From the NCBI GenBank assembly GCA_029834535.1, contig JAQMWT010000058.1:1-64000 (forward strand): 64,000 bases of DNA. Direction: 5' to 3'. The position numbers and the translations under genes were made by a program. Below, one piece after another: positions 32,907 to 43,400 of this stretch. This DNA is from Chrysophaeum taylorii. Lineage: Eukaryota; Sar; Pelagophyceae; Pelagomonadales; Pelagomonadaceae. The notes under the pieces are model-generated. The model was not told where the DNA came from. It did not search any database and worked only from the letters and a program-made list of their open reading frames with translations. The first letter of the stretch is position 1. Every line of letters begins with the position of its first letter.

Positions 32907-35111
32907 TTGTGGTATGCCACGGTACTTGGGGTGGACGGGATGGCCGACGTCACCTACATCTGTCACGACCTTGCGCGCCTAATGAGGAAACGAGGCATGT
33001 TATTGGACAGCGGCAAACTGCCTTTCGAGCGCACGCTCTTCGGATCGGGAAAGAATACGTCCTCAATTTCGGAGTGGATTGCTCTGCGAATATCCGTCTC
33101 GGACGAAATGGCTGTGCCAGTCGTCGCCATCGTGGCACACACCAATAAACAAGTTCTGCTGGGAGCACGCGATATTCGAGCCTTGGGCGCTGTTGTCGAT
33201 TACCCACGAGACCGAATTTCCTTTTGGAGAACCCAAACAGCCTTCCGAATGATGAAGCTACCATACGCAGGAGAGATTGCACGGTCACCCGCTATCCTCT
33301 ATCGGACAGCTTACGAAGCACACCCCGTCGTAGCGCCGATTTATGGGTCCCGAGGGCAAGCGCTGGCGCAAAGTCGGAGTCAAGGCGGCGAGAGAGCTCC
33401 CCTACCCCTCCTCACGGCAGAGGACCTCCTCTCGCCGCCTCCTCCGCGGGCATCGGCCGCCATCACCTTAGCCGAGGACCCATCTATGCCGAGCAACGAC
33501 CTAAAAACGCCCGCGCCCGAGATCCGAGCGTTCGCGACCGGCTCCCAGCGTATCGACCCCGGTCGAACCCACAACATCCCGATCAAGCTGAGCCACGCGC
33601 TGAAGCCCGGAGAAGCCTTCGTCGCCGTTGCGCCGAGCCTAGAGCACATCGGCATCGTCGCCGGAACCTGCTCGACATATGACCGCTCCGACCCAACTGC
33701 GGCCGCGGTGGCCGTATCTTCGATCGACGACACGCCGATGTCGATCCTCCCAGGTCAAGAACTTGCACGGGGAGAAATCGTCAACTGCCAAGAAGAAGTT
33801 CAGGTGACAACCCCGTGGCCAAGCGCCAACCCCGGAAACCCGCACGAAAGCGAGCACGAGGGCACGGCCTCCTTCACGGTCTCGATCACCAGCAACCCAA
33901 CTCCAGACCCCGGAGACACCAACGGTCAAGCACTTCGAACATCATCAATCAAGCCGCGACTGCAAGCCCCACAGACGCAAGGAGCGCTGACGTCTCGAAC
34001 CGCTGAAAAAGCGATCATCGACAAGCACCAGGCGCTCTCCTGGATCCCGGAGAACGTGACGCCCGTAGTAATGTTCTTCGGCGGGATTGGAGGAGGCACA
34101 CAGGGTATATATCGGAGCAACGAATGGTTCGGAGCCGCGTACAAGGTCGTGCTCGTCATTGACGCATCCGACACCGCCAAAGACATCCATGAGAGAAACT
34201 TTCCAGGAATACCTGTCGTCCAGCACACCCTCGGCGGTCGGTATGACAGGGTCCTTTCATTGGTCAAGGGTTACTTGCATGAAAGCCTATGGCCCACGGC
34301 CCTTTTCGTTGGCACACCACCATGCGTCGATTCCTCCCTGTGCAACCTTACGGCCCGCGACGCTGGGAAAGGAGCCTCCGCAACCAATTGGACCATCAAG
34401 CTCTTTCAGCTCTCCGGAGTAGGACGCTGGATCATCGAGCAGGAACCTTCCATTCGCTCGAGAATCACGCTGAGGCAAGGGTTCATCACCGTCGTCGACC
34501 TATGGACGACGACGCCGGACCTCATGAGCACCCGTCGACGCATGATCATTACGAGCTGGCCTCTCGAGCTCATTCGACGGCCCAAAACGTGCGGCACTAT
34601 TCAAGATACCTTCGCCGCCAAACTCGGACTCGACCCTGCGCAGCCTCTCATCCAGCGCAACAACTTTGGATGCATCCGAGAGGCCACGGCACCGATATAC
34701 ACCATCACGCGGAAAGGAGTGCGAACAGGACCCACGCCATCGGACACCAAAGCACTCAGCACTCAAAATAGAGATGCTCGCGGAGGCTCTCACAATGCCG
34801 AGCGATCTCGCATGGGGTCACCTCACAGTCACGGACCGAATGAAGCATCTAGCGGCCGTGATACCCCCGTCTTCCATGGCATATATCGCTATTCACGCAC
34901 ACAACGCACTCCCGCCCCCGCTCCGCAACGTTGGAATCGCGCGCCCGAACGTAGTCGTACCCACCGACAGACCCTCGGAAACATACATCATCGAGCGCGT
35001 CCCCTCCACCCCCGTCCGCGTGGGAACCATCGCACCCGCGCCCCGACGCGCCCTCGTGAACGTTTCAACTCGCGCAATTCACTGGGTGCCGAACCGCGAC
35101 CTCCAGGATAA
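32907..35111 (+). CDS. Gypsy protease plus cytosine-5 methyltransferase-like domain
   Basis: An open region of about 734 codons. At about 33000-33240, RGMLLDSGKLP and VLLGARDIRALGAVVDYPRDR are the active site and flap/C-terminal lines of a Gypsy retropepsin. From about 34020 the sequence turns into a cytosine-5 DNA methyltransferase: FFGGIGGGTQGIYRS (motif I, AdoMet binding) with VLVIDASDTAKDIHERNFP after it; FVGTPPCVDSS (motif IV, with the catalytic Pro-Cys); WIIEQEP where motif VI (ENV) is expected; and STRRRMIITSW (motif VIII). A motif X-like PP..MAYIAIHAH stretch lies at about 34865-34900. Between protease and methyltransferase there is a Pro/Thr/Ser-rich linker. The enzyme would add methyl groups to cytosine C5. 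The variant motif VI and the short target-recognition region leave activity open. Confidence 0.75.
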   Translation: MWYATVLGVDGMADVTYICHDLARLMRKRGMLLDSGKLPFERTLFGSGKNTSSISEWIALRISVSDEMAVPVVAIVAHTNKQVLLGARDIRALGAVVDYPRDRISFWRTQTAFRMMKLPYAGEIARSPAILYRTAYEAHPVVAPIYGSRGQALAQSRSQGGERAPLPLLTAEDLLSPPPPRASAAITLAEDPSMPSNDLKTPAPEIRAFATGSQRIDPGRTHNIPIKLSHALKPGEAFVAVAPSLEHIGIVAGTCSTYDRSDPTAAAVAVSSIDDTPMSILPGQELARGEIVNCQEEVQVTTPWPSANPGNPHESEHEGTASFTVSITSNPTPDPGDTNGQALRTSSIKPRLQAPQTQGALTSRTAEKAIIDKHQALSWIPENVTPVVMFFGGIGGGTQGIYRSNEWFGAAYKVVLVIDASDTAKDIHERNFPGIPVVQHTLGGRYDRVLSLVKGYLHESLWPTALFVGTPPCVDSSLCNLTARDAGKGASATNWTIKLFQLSGVGRWIIEQEPSIRSRITLRQGFITVVDLWTTTPDLMSTRRRMIITSWPLELIRRPKTCGTIQDTFAAKLGLDPAQPLIQRNNFGCIREATAPIYTITRKGVRTGPTPSDTKALSTQNRDARGGSHNAERSRMGSPHSHGPNEASSGRDTPVFHGIYRYSRTQRTPAPAPQRWNRAPERSRTHRQTLGNIHHRARPLHPRPRGNHRTRAPTRPRERFNSRNSLGAEPRPPG

Positions 35112-38100
35112 ATCGAAATGGCAACCACCGGACCTTCCGTTGACCGCTCCGAAGCCCGCTGCATCAGGGACGATGCACTCATCTTACCAATGGGGTACCC
35201 GCGCGAGCAAAACCGATGCAACCTCGAAGGGCAAACCAAGGGAGGGAAAACCAACCAAGGAACCGACGAGCGACAAAACCAAAACCAAAGAGCTCGCCCG
35301 GTTCAAGTACGAGGAATGGTTTGACGTGCCATGGAAAAACGCACCCCGAGACGAAGACGGAGCACCGCTACCGCAACAGCCCAACCATCTGAAAGGGAAC
35401 GCGGCCATGGTCGTCAAGAACCCCACGAAAGAAGAAGTAGACAAAGCCGTCGAGGAGCTAGGCATCCCGAATAACCCTCATCTGGACGAAGACGCCAAAA
35501 TCATGTTGGCACATTGCGTTCGATATTCCTGGGCGTTCTTCGACCCCATCATGAGACCCGTGGACTCTCGGCCGGTATCCCTCCGATTCAAAGACGCGGA
35601 CCCAAAGCCCATCAAGATGTCGCCGTACCGCTTGACTCCCGCCAAGATCGAATGTCTCCGACTGCAGATCGCCGAATGGTGCAGAGACGGAGTCATCAGA
35701 CCGGCCGAATCCCCCTGGGGATTCCCGGTCCTGATGCTCCCGAAGAAAGGTGCAGAGCTCGGAACATCTAACGCCTTCCGCGCGGCTGTCGACTTACGCC
35801 AGCTCAACGAGCAGTTGGTCGACAACAGCTGGCCGAATGTACCGCAGGAGGACGCCCTAGCGTTCCTGGCCGGCCGAAGGTTCCGGACATCGATCGACAT
35901 TCGGTGGGGGTACCACAACCTTCGACTGGACCCGCAGGCACAGGACGCCGTGACAATGGCCAGCCCGCTCGGAGCCCACAGCTTTCTCCGACTGCCCCTG
36001 GGAGTGAAGACCGCAGGCGCCCTCTTCTGCAAGCAGATGACAGCCGACCTCGCTAAATGGATGTACCGAGATCTGGTCAGCTTCATCGACGACATTATCA
36101 TGGGAACGGACAACGTCCACGATCATTTGCAGTGCCTAATCGAAGTCCTCTCCCACTTGGCCGCCAAAGGATACAGTGGCCGGACAGCCAAATTCCACCT
36201 GCTCCGAGACGAAATCGAGTTCCTGGGTCATATCTCGACCCCCGACGGATTAAAGCCTAACCCCAAAACGTCGGAGGCACTACGAAAGATGCCGATTCCT
36301 GGGACTCTGCCGAAAACCTCCCCGAAGACGCAAATCCGCTCATTCATCGGGATGAGCAACTACTGCCGGAGATACATCAAGGACTACTCCAAGATCGCGG
36401 AGCCCTTGCGACGCCTGACGTTAGAGGAAGTGCCGTTCAAATGGACGTCAGAGTGCCAAAAGGCATGGGACACCATCATCGACGCACTAGCAGACTCCCG
36501 CGGAGTGTACCATCCAGATTACGACCTCCCCTTCCACATCCGAACCGATGCCTCCAAAGATGGTCTCGGAGCTTATCTCTTCCAAATCGTCGAAGTCCAA
36601 GACGACAAGGGTCACACCAGTCGGGAGGAACGAGTCATCGAGTACTCGAGCCGAGCGGTGCCCAATGAGATGCGTAATTATGAGCCGCGCCGTCTGGAGC
36701 TCCTGGGGGTGATCCTGTCTCTCGAACACTTCCGCCCATTCATCGAAGGCCACCGAACCGTCCTCGAAACCGACCACCGGAATCTGACCTTCCTCCGGAA
36801 CACAACCCACTCCACCGGGCAGCTCGCCCGATGGGCAATGCGGCTGGCCAATTTCGACCCCGAACTCGGTTACAAGCCCGGCAAGTCCCCGGGGATGAGT
36901 ATCCCCGACTGCCTATCGAGGAATCCGATCGACCACGTCATCGAGACCGACGAATTCGGAGAGCCGCTCAATCACGCGTACTTGGTCGTGCAAGAGCTGC
37001 CGCTCCCCGCCGGCGAAGCCGGATGTCACGTCATTCTCAACTTGGCGCAGACAGAGATACCCGAGGACCTCGAGGACCCTCCGGACGATCCGATGGGTTA
37101 CGCCGCCTCCCACGCCACGCAACATCGCAAGAAAGTGGCCCTGAGGTCGCGCAAGCCGCCATTGCAAACCGACGTCGGGCTACAGAAGGAATTCGTCGAC
37201 AAAATTCCTGACAACATCTCCCTGGAAGAGGTTGCTGAGGCCCAAAAAGATGACCCTCTATGCGATAGTATCCGCACCGGGATGAACCAGAGCGATGCTC
37301 GCCGCCGATTCGGAGCCAACGTCCGGTATGATGTATGGAAGGGAGTTTTGTACCGATATGACATCGACCTCCGACCGGTGATCGTAGCACCCTCGGCGTT
37401 GCGAGAGAGGATCATGCGCATCTACCACAGTTCGCCCCTGGGAGGACATCTCGGACGCGATAGCACCGTCAACGCGATCGCCGAACGGTTCTGGTGGCCG
37501 CGCATGTCCCACCAGGTTGGAGTCTTCGTCAACGCATGCCTGGTTTGTCAAAAATCGCGAACCCCGGAGCCAAAGCGAAAAGGGATGCTCCAGCAGCCGA
37601 TATACGACGGAGACGGCGCCGTTCTGTGCATGGACCTTTTCGGACCTCTGCCGAGCGCCGGCAAGTCCACGTACATCCTCGTGATGTTCGACCCGTTCTC
37701 GCACTATCTGGTCTTGGACGTCATAAACACCAAGCACGCCGACGCCATCTTAGAATCCTTCGTGCGAAACATCCTCCTTCAAGGATTCCTCCCGCGGATG
37801 ATCCTCACCGACAATGGTCGCGAGTTCGTCAACCGGTTGCTACGGGCCTTCCTCGTGGAATTCGACGTCCGGTACAGAACAACGATTCCGTACCACGCCC
37901 AAGCGAACCCCGCGGAGCGAGTCAATCGGTTCCTCAAGGCGTTCCTCCGAGCCTGCCTCGAAGGTCGCAGCGTCACCGACTGGCCGGCCTTCGTCCGGTA
38001 CGTATCGTTCTGCTACAACCGAAAGTTCATTCCCGGCACGCAAATCTCCCCATTCATGTTGCGCCTGAACCGGCAGCCCATGTTGCCCACAGACTACACC

Positions 38101-38202
38101 TTGTTAGTTCAACCGGATCCCGTGCTGCCGCGACCCCGACGCGCCCCTGGAGATCAAGCAAAACCTCCAGTACTACTCAAAGGTCGTCGCAAAAGCACAT
38201 GA
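34666..38202 (+). CDS. Gypsy pol: reverse transcriptase, RNase H, integrase
   Basis: An open region of about 1178 codons. Reverse transcriptase: PYRLTPAKIECLRLQI and WGFPVLMLPKKG (about 35620-35750), FRTSIDIRWGYHNLRLD (about 35880-35930) and the catalytic FIDDII (about 36082). RNase H: FHIRTDASKDGLGAYL (about 36530), ELLGVILSLEHFRPF and ETDHRNLTFL (about 36770). Integrase: an H2C2 finger (HLGRDSTV...CLVCQ, about 37445-37550) and the DDE core with CMDLFGP, LTDNGREFVN and PAERVNRF (about 37630, 37808, 37912). The first 100 or so codons include the methyltransferase C-terminal-like stretch and a Lys-rich linker. Domain lengths are normal for Gypsy and all catalytic acids are present. Confidence 0.9.
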   Translation: MDASERPRHRYTPSRGKECEQDPRHRTPKHSALKIEMLAEALTMPSDLAWGHLTVTDRMKHLAAVIPPSSMAYIAIHAHNALPPPLRNVGIARPNVVVPTDRPSETYIIERVPSTPVRVGTIAPAPRRALVNVSTRAIHWVPNRDLQDKSKWQPPDLPLTAPKPAASGTMHSSYQWGTRASKTDATSKGKPREGKPTKEPTSDKTKTKELARFKYEEWFDVPWKNAPRDEDGAPLPQQPNHLKGNAAMVVKNPTKEEVDKAVEELGIPNNPHLDEDAKIMLAHCVRYSWAFFDPIMRPVDSRPVSLRFKDADPKPIKMSPYRLTPAKIECLRLQIAEWCRDGVIRPAESPWGFPVLMLPKKGAELGTSNAFRAAVDLRQLNEQLVDNSWPNVPQEDALAFLAGRRFRTSIDIRWGYHNLRLDPQAQDAVTMASPLGAHSFLRLPLGVKTAGALFCKQMTADLAKWMYRDLVSFIDDIIMGTDNVHDHLQCLIEVLSHLAAKGYSGRTAKFHLLRDEIEFLGHISTPDGLKPNPKTSEALRKMPIPGTLPKTSPKTQIRSFIGMSNYCRRYIKDYSKIAEPLRRLTLEEVPFKWTSECQKAWDTIIDALADSRGVYHPDYDLPFHIRTDASKDGLGAYLFQIVEVQDDKGHTSREERVIEYSSRAVPNEMRNYEPRRLELLGVILSLEHFRPFIEGHRTVLETDHRNLTFLRNTTHSTGQLARWAMRLANFDPELGYKPGKSPGMSIPDCLSRNPIDHVIETDEFGEPLNHAYLVVQELPLPAGEAGCHVILNLAQTEIPEDLEDPPDDPMGYAASHATQHRKKVALRSRKPPLQTDVGLQKEFVDKIPDNISLEEVAEAQKDDPLCDSIRTGMNQSDARRRFGANVRYDVWKGVLYRYDIDLRPVIVAPSALRERIMRIYHSSPLGGHLGRDSTVNAIAERFWWPRMSHQVGVFVNACLVCQKSRTPEPKRKGMLQQPIYDGDGAVLCMDLFGPLPSAGKSTYILVMFDPFSHYLVLDVINTKHADAILESFVRNILLQGFLPRMILTDNGREFVNRLLRAFLVEFDVRYRTTIPYHAQANPAERVNRFLKAFLRACLEGRSVTDWPAFVRYVSFCYNRKFIPGTQISPFMLRLNRQPMLPTDYTLLVQPDPVLPRPRRAPGDQAKPPVLLKGRRKST

Positions 38203-38224
38203 GCAGGCCAAGAAATCGCAGAAG

Positions 38225-38998
38225 GTGGCGTACGACGCCGAGCACGTCGACGTCGAATACAACGTCAATTCACATGTGCTGCTGTACATTCCGCAGTCCC
38301 AAAACAAGTTGCGACCGGAATGGCGTGGCCCTTTTCTCATCACCGAGCGCCTATCACCCGTCTCGTACAAGATCCGGTCGGTTTACGGAGCCCCCGAAGA
38401 GCGAATCGTATCGGTCCAACAGATCACCCCGGTATCTATGCCTCCCGCGCTCGACGCCACGATCCGTCGTCCAAGCCCCGGGTTCCGCGACGATTACGAG
38501 CGCGGCAAGCTCGTCATTTTCCGCATCCCGTCGGCCCGGGACCCCGATTGGCGCAAGAAGCTTTATGTCGCCGAGGTTTCGAGGATTATGATGATCTTCA
38601 AGACAGAGTCGCGCTCCATTTTTACTCCGACTTGGGCCCGCGCGACGACCCATCGTATTTCGACCCGACCTCGCCACTTGAAGGTCGCACGCTGAGCCCG
38701 GAATTCAAGACGGCACTCGGTCGCAGCTTCACTCCCCCCGAGAAGCTGACGCCTCAGTGCACCCCTTGCGTAACCGACTTCGCCCCGGACGAGATCGACG
38801 TCCTGGTTCCCCGGTTCAAGCTTCAGGGTAAATCGATTCCTCCCCCAGTCGTCCAGCGAGTCAAAGATATCCTCGCGCATCGCGCGCGCCAAGAACAAGA
38901 ACAAATACAAGCTCAACAACGCGCTCACCAGACGCACACTCAAGTCCCGTCCCCCGACGGTCCGCACCGAAGCTCGCTTCAATCGCGCCCCCGCCGTC
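38225..38998 (+). CDS. Gypsy integrase C-terminal GPY/F module and tail
   Basis: VLLYIPQSQNKLRPEWRGPFLI is the GPY/F module that follows the integrase core in many Gypsy elements. It is followed by YKIRSVYG and a hydrophilic tail that runs to about 38998 (SLQSRPRRR). The tail's last 0.4 kb is the part duplicated in inverse near 32 kb. No clear chromodomain was recognised. Confidence 0.7.
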
Positions 38999-39032
38999 GC
39001 TGAGGACAGCTCCTATCAAAGCAGGGGAGTCC

Positions 39033-39355
39033 TGTGGCGGTAACCCTCACACCGCCATCCTTACCCCTTAGTTCTATCGAGTTCTCTACCCCACTTCCCG
39101 TCTACTGGACTTTTTGCTGGACTCTACTTCAACCCCTAACGCACGTATTACAACGCCACCAGGCGTTCCCCTTCTTCAGATCGACTAATCTCAACCATAA
39201 ATCACTTCACGAGTCTTCGGAGCGAAGCTCGTGGACAGTTTGAAGGTTGATCGACAGGAAGGAAGCGCTCCTCAACCCGCTCGGCACCCTCGAGACGTCG
39301 AGGGCACCGTCGAAGCAGGGTAAGAAGTCGGCGCGCATAATCCTTTCCAGCCGCA
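39033..39355 (+). repeat. Gypsy 3' LTR
   Basis: 323 bp, TGTGGCGGTAACC...CCGCA. It is preceded by AGCAGGGGAGTCC, a polypurine tract, and followed by the GTCTG target duplication (39356-39360). Confidence 0.9.
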
Positions 39356-40346
39356 GTCTGTTTGTTTGTTTGTCCCCCGATTTAGGGTAAGGATCATGTA
39401 GGCCCGCGAGCCAGGCATTGATCCTCCAAGCCGTATACGGCGACCTCGCAGACTATTTCCACGACCCGCGGCGGCTCTTTCAGCGCGCCATTCTCACGCC
39501 CCGTCGAAACGATGTTGTCGATGCTGACAACGCGCGCATGACCGCGGCCTTTTTTTCCCGGAGACGAGGCGTCGGAGTTCTTTTCGGCCGACTAGGTTGG
39601 GTCGGAAGACGACGCCTCGCTCTCAAGAGTCGAGTTTCGAACTCCCTGACAACCAACGGCTTGCTGACTTTGATCGCGAGCTTAAAGTCTTCGCAACCTC
39701 GACCCGTCGCACGGCCACTGCAACGGTACCAGATACATGATCGATCGTGTCGTTGTCACCGAGGCTCCTCCAACCTGTATCCCTTAAGGCCCGCCGACGC
39801 CAAACGATCACCAAGAGCCAGGGCCAGACGCCCCGCGAGGTCGGCGTCCTCTTGCCCAAGCCCGTCTACTGCCACGCCCAGCTCTACGTGGCTCTCTGTC
39901 GATCGGCAACCCCGAGGATATGCTCTTCCGAGTCGACGACTCCGCCCTACCCCACACGTGCTGCGCAATACCGATAAGCCCCCTCCCGGCGTCTACACGC
40001 GCACTGTAGGTGAACTTACTGGGACCAGGTGAACTTACTGGGGTTTGAGATTGGGACTAGGTGAATATAGTGACCAGGTGAACTTACTGGGACCAGGTGA
40101 ACTTACTGGGGGGTTTAGAGTAAACTCAAAGATTAGCGGCGTGTGCGGATCGAAGCAGCTTAGATTGGCGGAGGCGACAGCGACGAGCTCGAAGGAGTGG
40201 TGTGAGCACGAGTGGGTTTACGCCGAACTTACTGGGGTTAGAAATTTGGATTAGGTGAACTTACTGGCCAGGTGAACTTACTGGGACCAGGTGAACTTAC
40301 TGGGATTAGAGATTGGGACTAGGTGAACTTACTGGCCTGCACTTGT
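39356..40346 (+). mobile_element. Helitron-derived 3' fragment, copy 3, main part
   Basis: This continues the unit interrupted at 31321: TTTGTCCCCCGATTTAGGGTAAGG, then the helicase remnant (ILQAVYGDLADYFHDPRR, RNLDPS..CNGTR, KSQGQTPREVGVLLPKPV), then AGGTGAACTTACTGG words at about 40010-40336, ending CCTGCACTTGT. It is frame-broken but very similar to copies 2 and 4-6, which points to recent spread or homogenisation. Confidence 0.75.
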
Positions 40347-40425
40347 ATGAAACCAAATGGAAGCAACCGCTCCACCCCAACCAGATCAGCCACATCAACA
40401 AGTGGATGATTCCACCTCCTTGAAG
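40347..40425 (+). repeat. 79-bp direct repeat, left copy
   Basis: ATGAAACCAAATGGAAGC... to ...CCTTGAAG is shared with 43719-43797 with only three differences. Both copies contain a start codon followed by MEATAPPQPDQPHQQV, so each could be the start of the same gag-like product. It is followed by GGTTATGAGCATCAGG, a weak match to the initiator-tRNA half primer site. Confidence 0.75.
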
Positions 40426-43400
40426 GTTATGAGCATCAGGCCTGGCCCTGGGGACCCTCACCGTGAAGTGGGAGGACGATCGACACCGCGCTCTCAGGCC
40501 GACGCAAATCCGGCAAAAGGTGTTCCGGAGTCAACCGGTCAAATCCTTCCGTCAAGAACGACAACCCGAGATCCGGCATCTCGAAGATCAAGCTGCCACC
40601 ATCCTCTGAGGCCGTCGATCCGACTCCTCCACAAACCGCTCCGCCATCGCGAACCTCTTCACCATCGCGAGCACCCGATGTCCAGCCCGATAAGCCCTAT
40701 TACCCGCGCTTGGACGCCCGTGATGCTGGGTATGCAGCGCACTGCGCCGGACTTGCACTTCAAGGCCCTACTTATCTCGACGCCTTCTTAGCCCAAGAAG
40801 CGGCTAACCGCGCGAAACTTGCACTCGAACTTCAAGACACCCTCGAAGCATCTGTTGTGGCCAAAAGTGCGAGGCGCGCTCTCGACGACCACGACGCTCT
40901 CTTGGCCTCGCGTGCGGCTGCCAGTGCCAAGTGAGCTCTCCGTGACGCACGTAGCGCTTCTGATGCGGCTCTCCACGCCAAACGTGCCCTTCTCCGCGAC
41001 GCTCGCCGCGCCGCCCGCTACGTCTCCGCTGCGGCCGACCGCACCACTCGTGCTCCCCGCGACGCTTGCGAAGCGCCAGCTGCGGCCAAACGGGCCAATC
41101 GCGCTCTCGACCGCACCGCTCGTCGCGACGCCCGTGAAGCCTCCGCTGCTGCCAACGTGGCTGATGCCGTCAACGCCTCTGTTGCGGCCGATCTCGCCCG
41201 ACGTGCTCTCGACGCCGCCTTTTCCGATGCTTCCGAAGTTCCCGTTGCCACCTCTCCCGCGACACGACCCCTCGCAACAGCCGACGCAGTAGTTGACGCC
41301 CACCACGCTGACGTTGATGCAACCCAAGCTCACCGCGATCTCGACGCTTTCGCTGCCGAAGTTGCGGCCAACGACGCGCACCGCGCCCTCCGTGCTGCAC
41401 ACGCCGACCCCGCCGCGGCTCCTCGCGCCCCAGGCGAACTCGACGTTGCCTCACGCCCCCACCCTGAAGTTCCCCGAGCCCAACGTGTCACCGCCTCGCT
41501 TCACCGCACTCACAGCGACACCACCTTGCTCGCCACCTCGGTGCGTTCGCGCACGCAACCCCGCGCCACCCGGCAGCACTGTCACTCGAGCCCCGACAAA
41601 GCGCACGGACTCGACCCGACCGACTCCCGTGATGACGGGGAAGTTATACGTCTTTCTCCCGATCCTCCGAACCTCGCCACACGTACTCGGTCCGACGGGG
41701 AAGTCATACATCTCGTCCCAATCACCTCGACCCTCGACTCAAGTACTCGGTCTGACGAAGAAGTCCCTCAGACCCTTTACCCGTGTCATCGGTCAGACAA
41801 GGAAGACGAAGAGGTTCACAGCCTCAACCTACACGCGAACATCGACCCGCGTACCAGACTCGCCAACATCGACCCGCGCACCCGACTCGCCAAGGAAGTT
41901 CAAGCCCTAACTGCCCTCGAACTCCCCAAGCACATAGATCCGCGCACTCGACCCGACGAGGACATCGATACCCGCGACACGCGTGTCCGATCCGACTCGG
42001 AACCCACCACCCGTACATTCCCAGCACCGGCTTGTGCTCCGCCCATTATGGACGCCCATCGTCCCCACGCGTATCACCTGTCACCCCGCACTCGGTCCAC
42101 CGCGGACTATCCAAGTCTCGACCCACGCATTCGGTCCGGCCACGTTCACGGCCACAACCCGTCCGACTCGTACAACCAAACGGCACCCCACAGTGATTGT
42201 CAACCCAGCATCACTGCACTGCCGCGCAATACGTTGATCCCGCAAGCCTCGCAACCTCCCCAGTCGCCTCTTCTTGCTGAGCAACGCCCGTATGACTCGA
42301 CCGGTCTCCTTCCTCCCGACGAAGCCGGCGGTCTTGATCTCGACGAACCAGCCCCGGGTGAAACCGACACGCCGGACACCATCTCTAGCCCCCATCCGGC
42401 CCTCACATGGTCTCCACACCCGTGTGGCCTGACACCAACATCAACTCTGCTGTCGCCATCACGCGCGAGTCGCCCCTCTCCCAAGAGATTCGACTCGAGG
42501 GGGTGAAGCCTGCATCATCGTCGCACACACGTAATTCACAAGACTCACTTCTCGCTACGTGCACCGCCGATTCCTCCAATGATCGCGCAGACGTTGGCTA
42601 CGCCAAAGCCACGCCGCAGCCCCACTGCATCCGCCTACTCCAAGCATGTCCGAGTTCTTGCCACTTGAATGCACAACAGCTGACCTGTGCAACACCCGTG
42701 AGAAACAGCTCTTCAAGCTAGACCTCACCGCCAACGAGATCAGGATGTCAACACAACCTTTGACACCTGTAGTCCCTGCATACACACAGGCGCAGCAAAC
42801 AAACTTCATACGTGGACAACTGGAACCCACAGACTTTCACCAGCATGACCACTTGACCTATGAGGACACTTGTCAGCGTACAACTACAGTCTCTGGCTCT
42901 ACAGACGCTGAAGCCGTGATGAACGCCTTACTCACCCTGCTCACAGATGAGGTATCGCGTGACATTCTCACCACCAAGTTCACCTACAACGAGTTTACAA
43001 GCGATTACACAGTCGAATTGAAACATGACTACACTGTCCCTGTACACGACATGCATACAGCTCACCTTAAGAATCAGCTGCAATGCAAATCGCACACCAG
43101 GGGGTGTGAGATACACATGCTCTCTGCCTTGAACAATACGATGATCTCACGAAGCACGTGCATCGCGTCAAACATCAGCTGTTGTTCTTACGCCTATGAA
43201 CATTTTAAGTCAGACGCTGAAGCATACAAGTTACATTCCCGCGCTAAAGACTCTGGACTACTTGCATCACTCCAAGACCATCTGCAAGTCCCGAGCAAGT
43301 TCATATGGACACTACCAACCCACCACTTCACAGTGGGCCTCCCAGGCCACTGCACTGGCTGATCTAAACAAACCTGCACCCTCAATCATTCCTCATCACT

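Larger units (their letters stand above)
31322..39355 (+). mobile_element. Ty3/Gypsy element carrying a DNA methyltransferase-like domain
   Basis: An 8.0-kb plus-strand element flanked by a perfect GTCTG target duplication. Its order is 5' LTR (31322-31555), inverted copy of its own 3' end (31575-32310), protease, cytosine-5 methyltransferase-like domain, reverse transcriptase, RNase H, integrase with a GPY/F module, polypurine tract and 3' LTR (39033-39355). Integrase after RNase H is the Gypsy order. The pol region is the best preserved coding sequence in the window. Overall it looks nearly whole, with only a few breaks, though the 5' gag region is missing or replaced. Its insertion into a Helitron-derived repeat shows it is the younger of the two. 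Confidence 0.9.
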
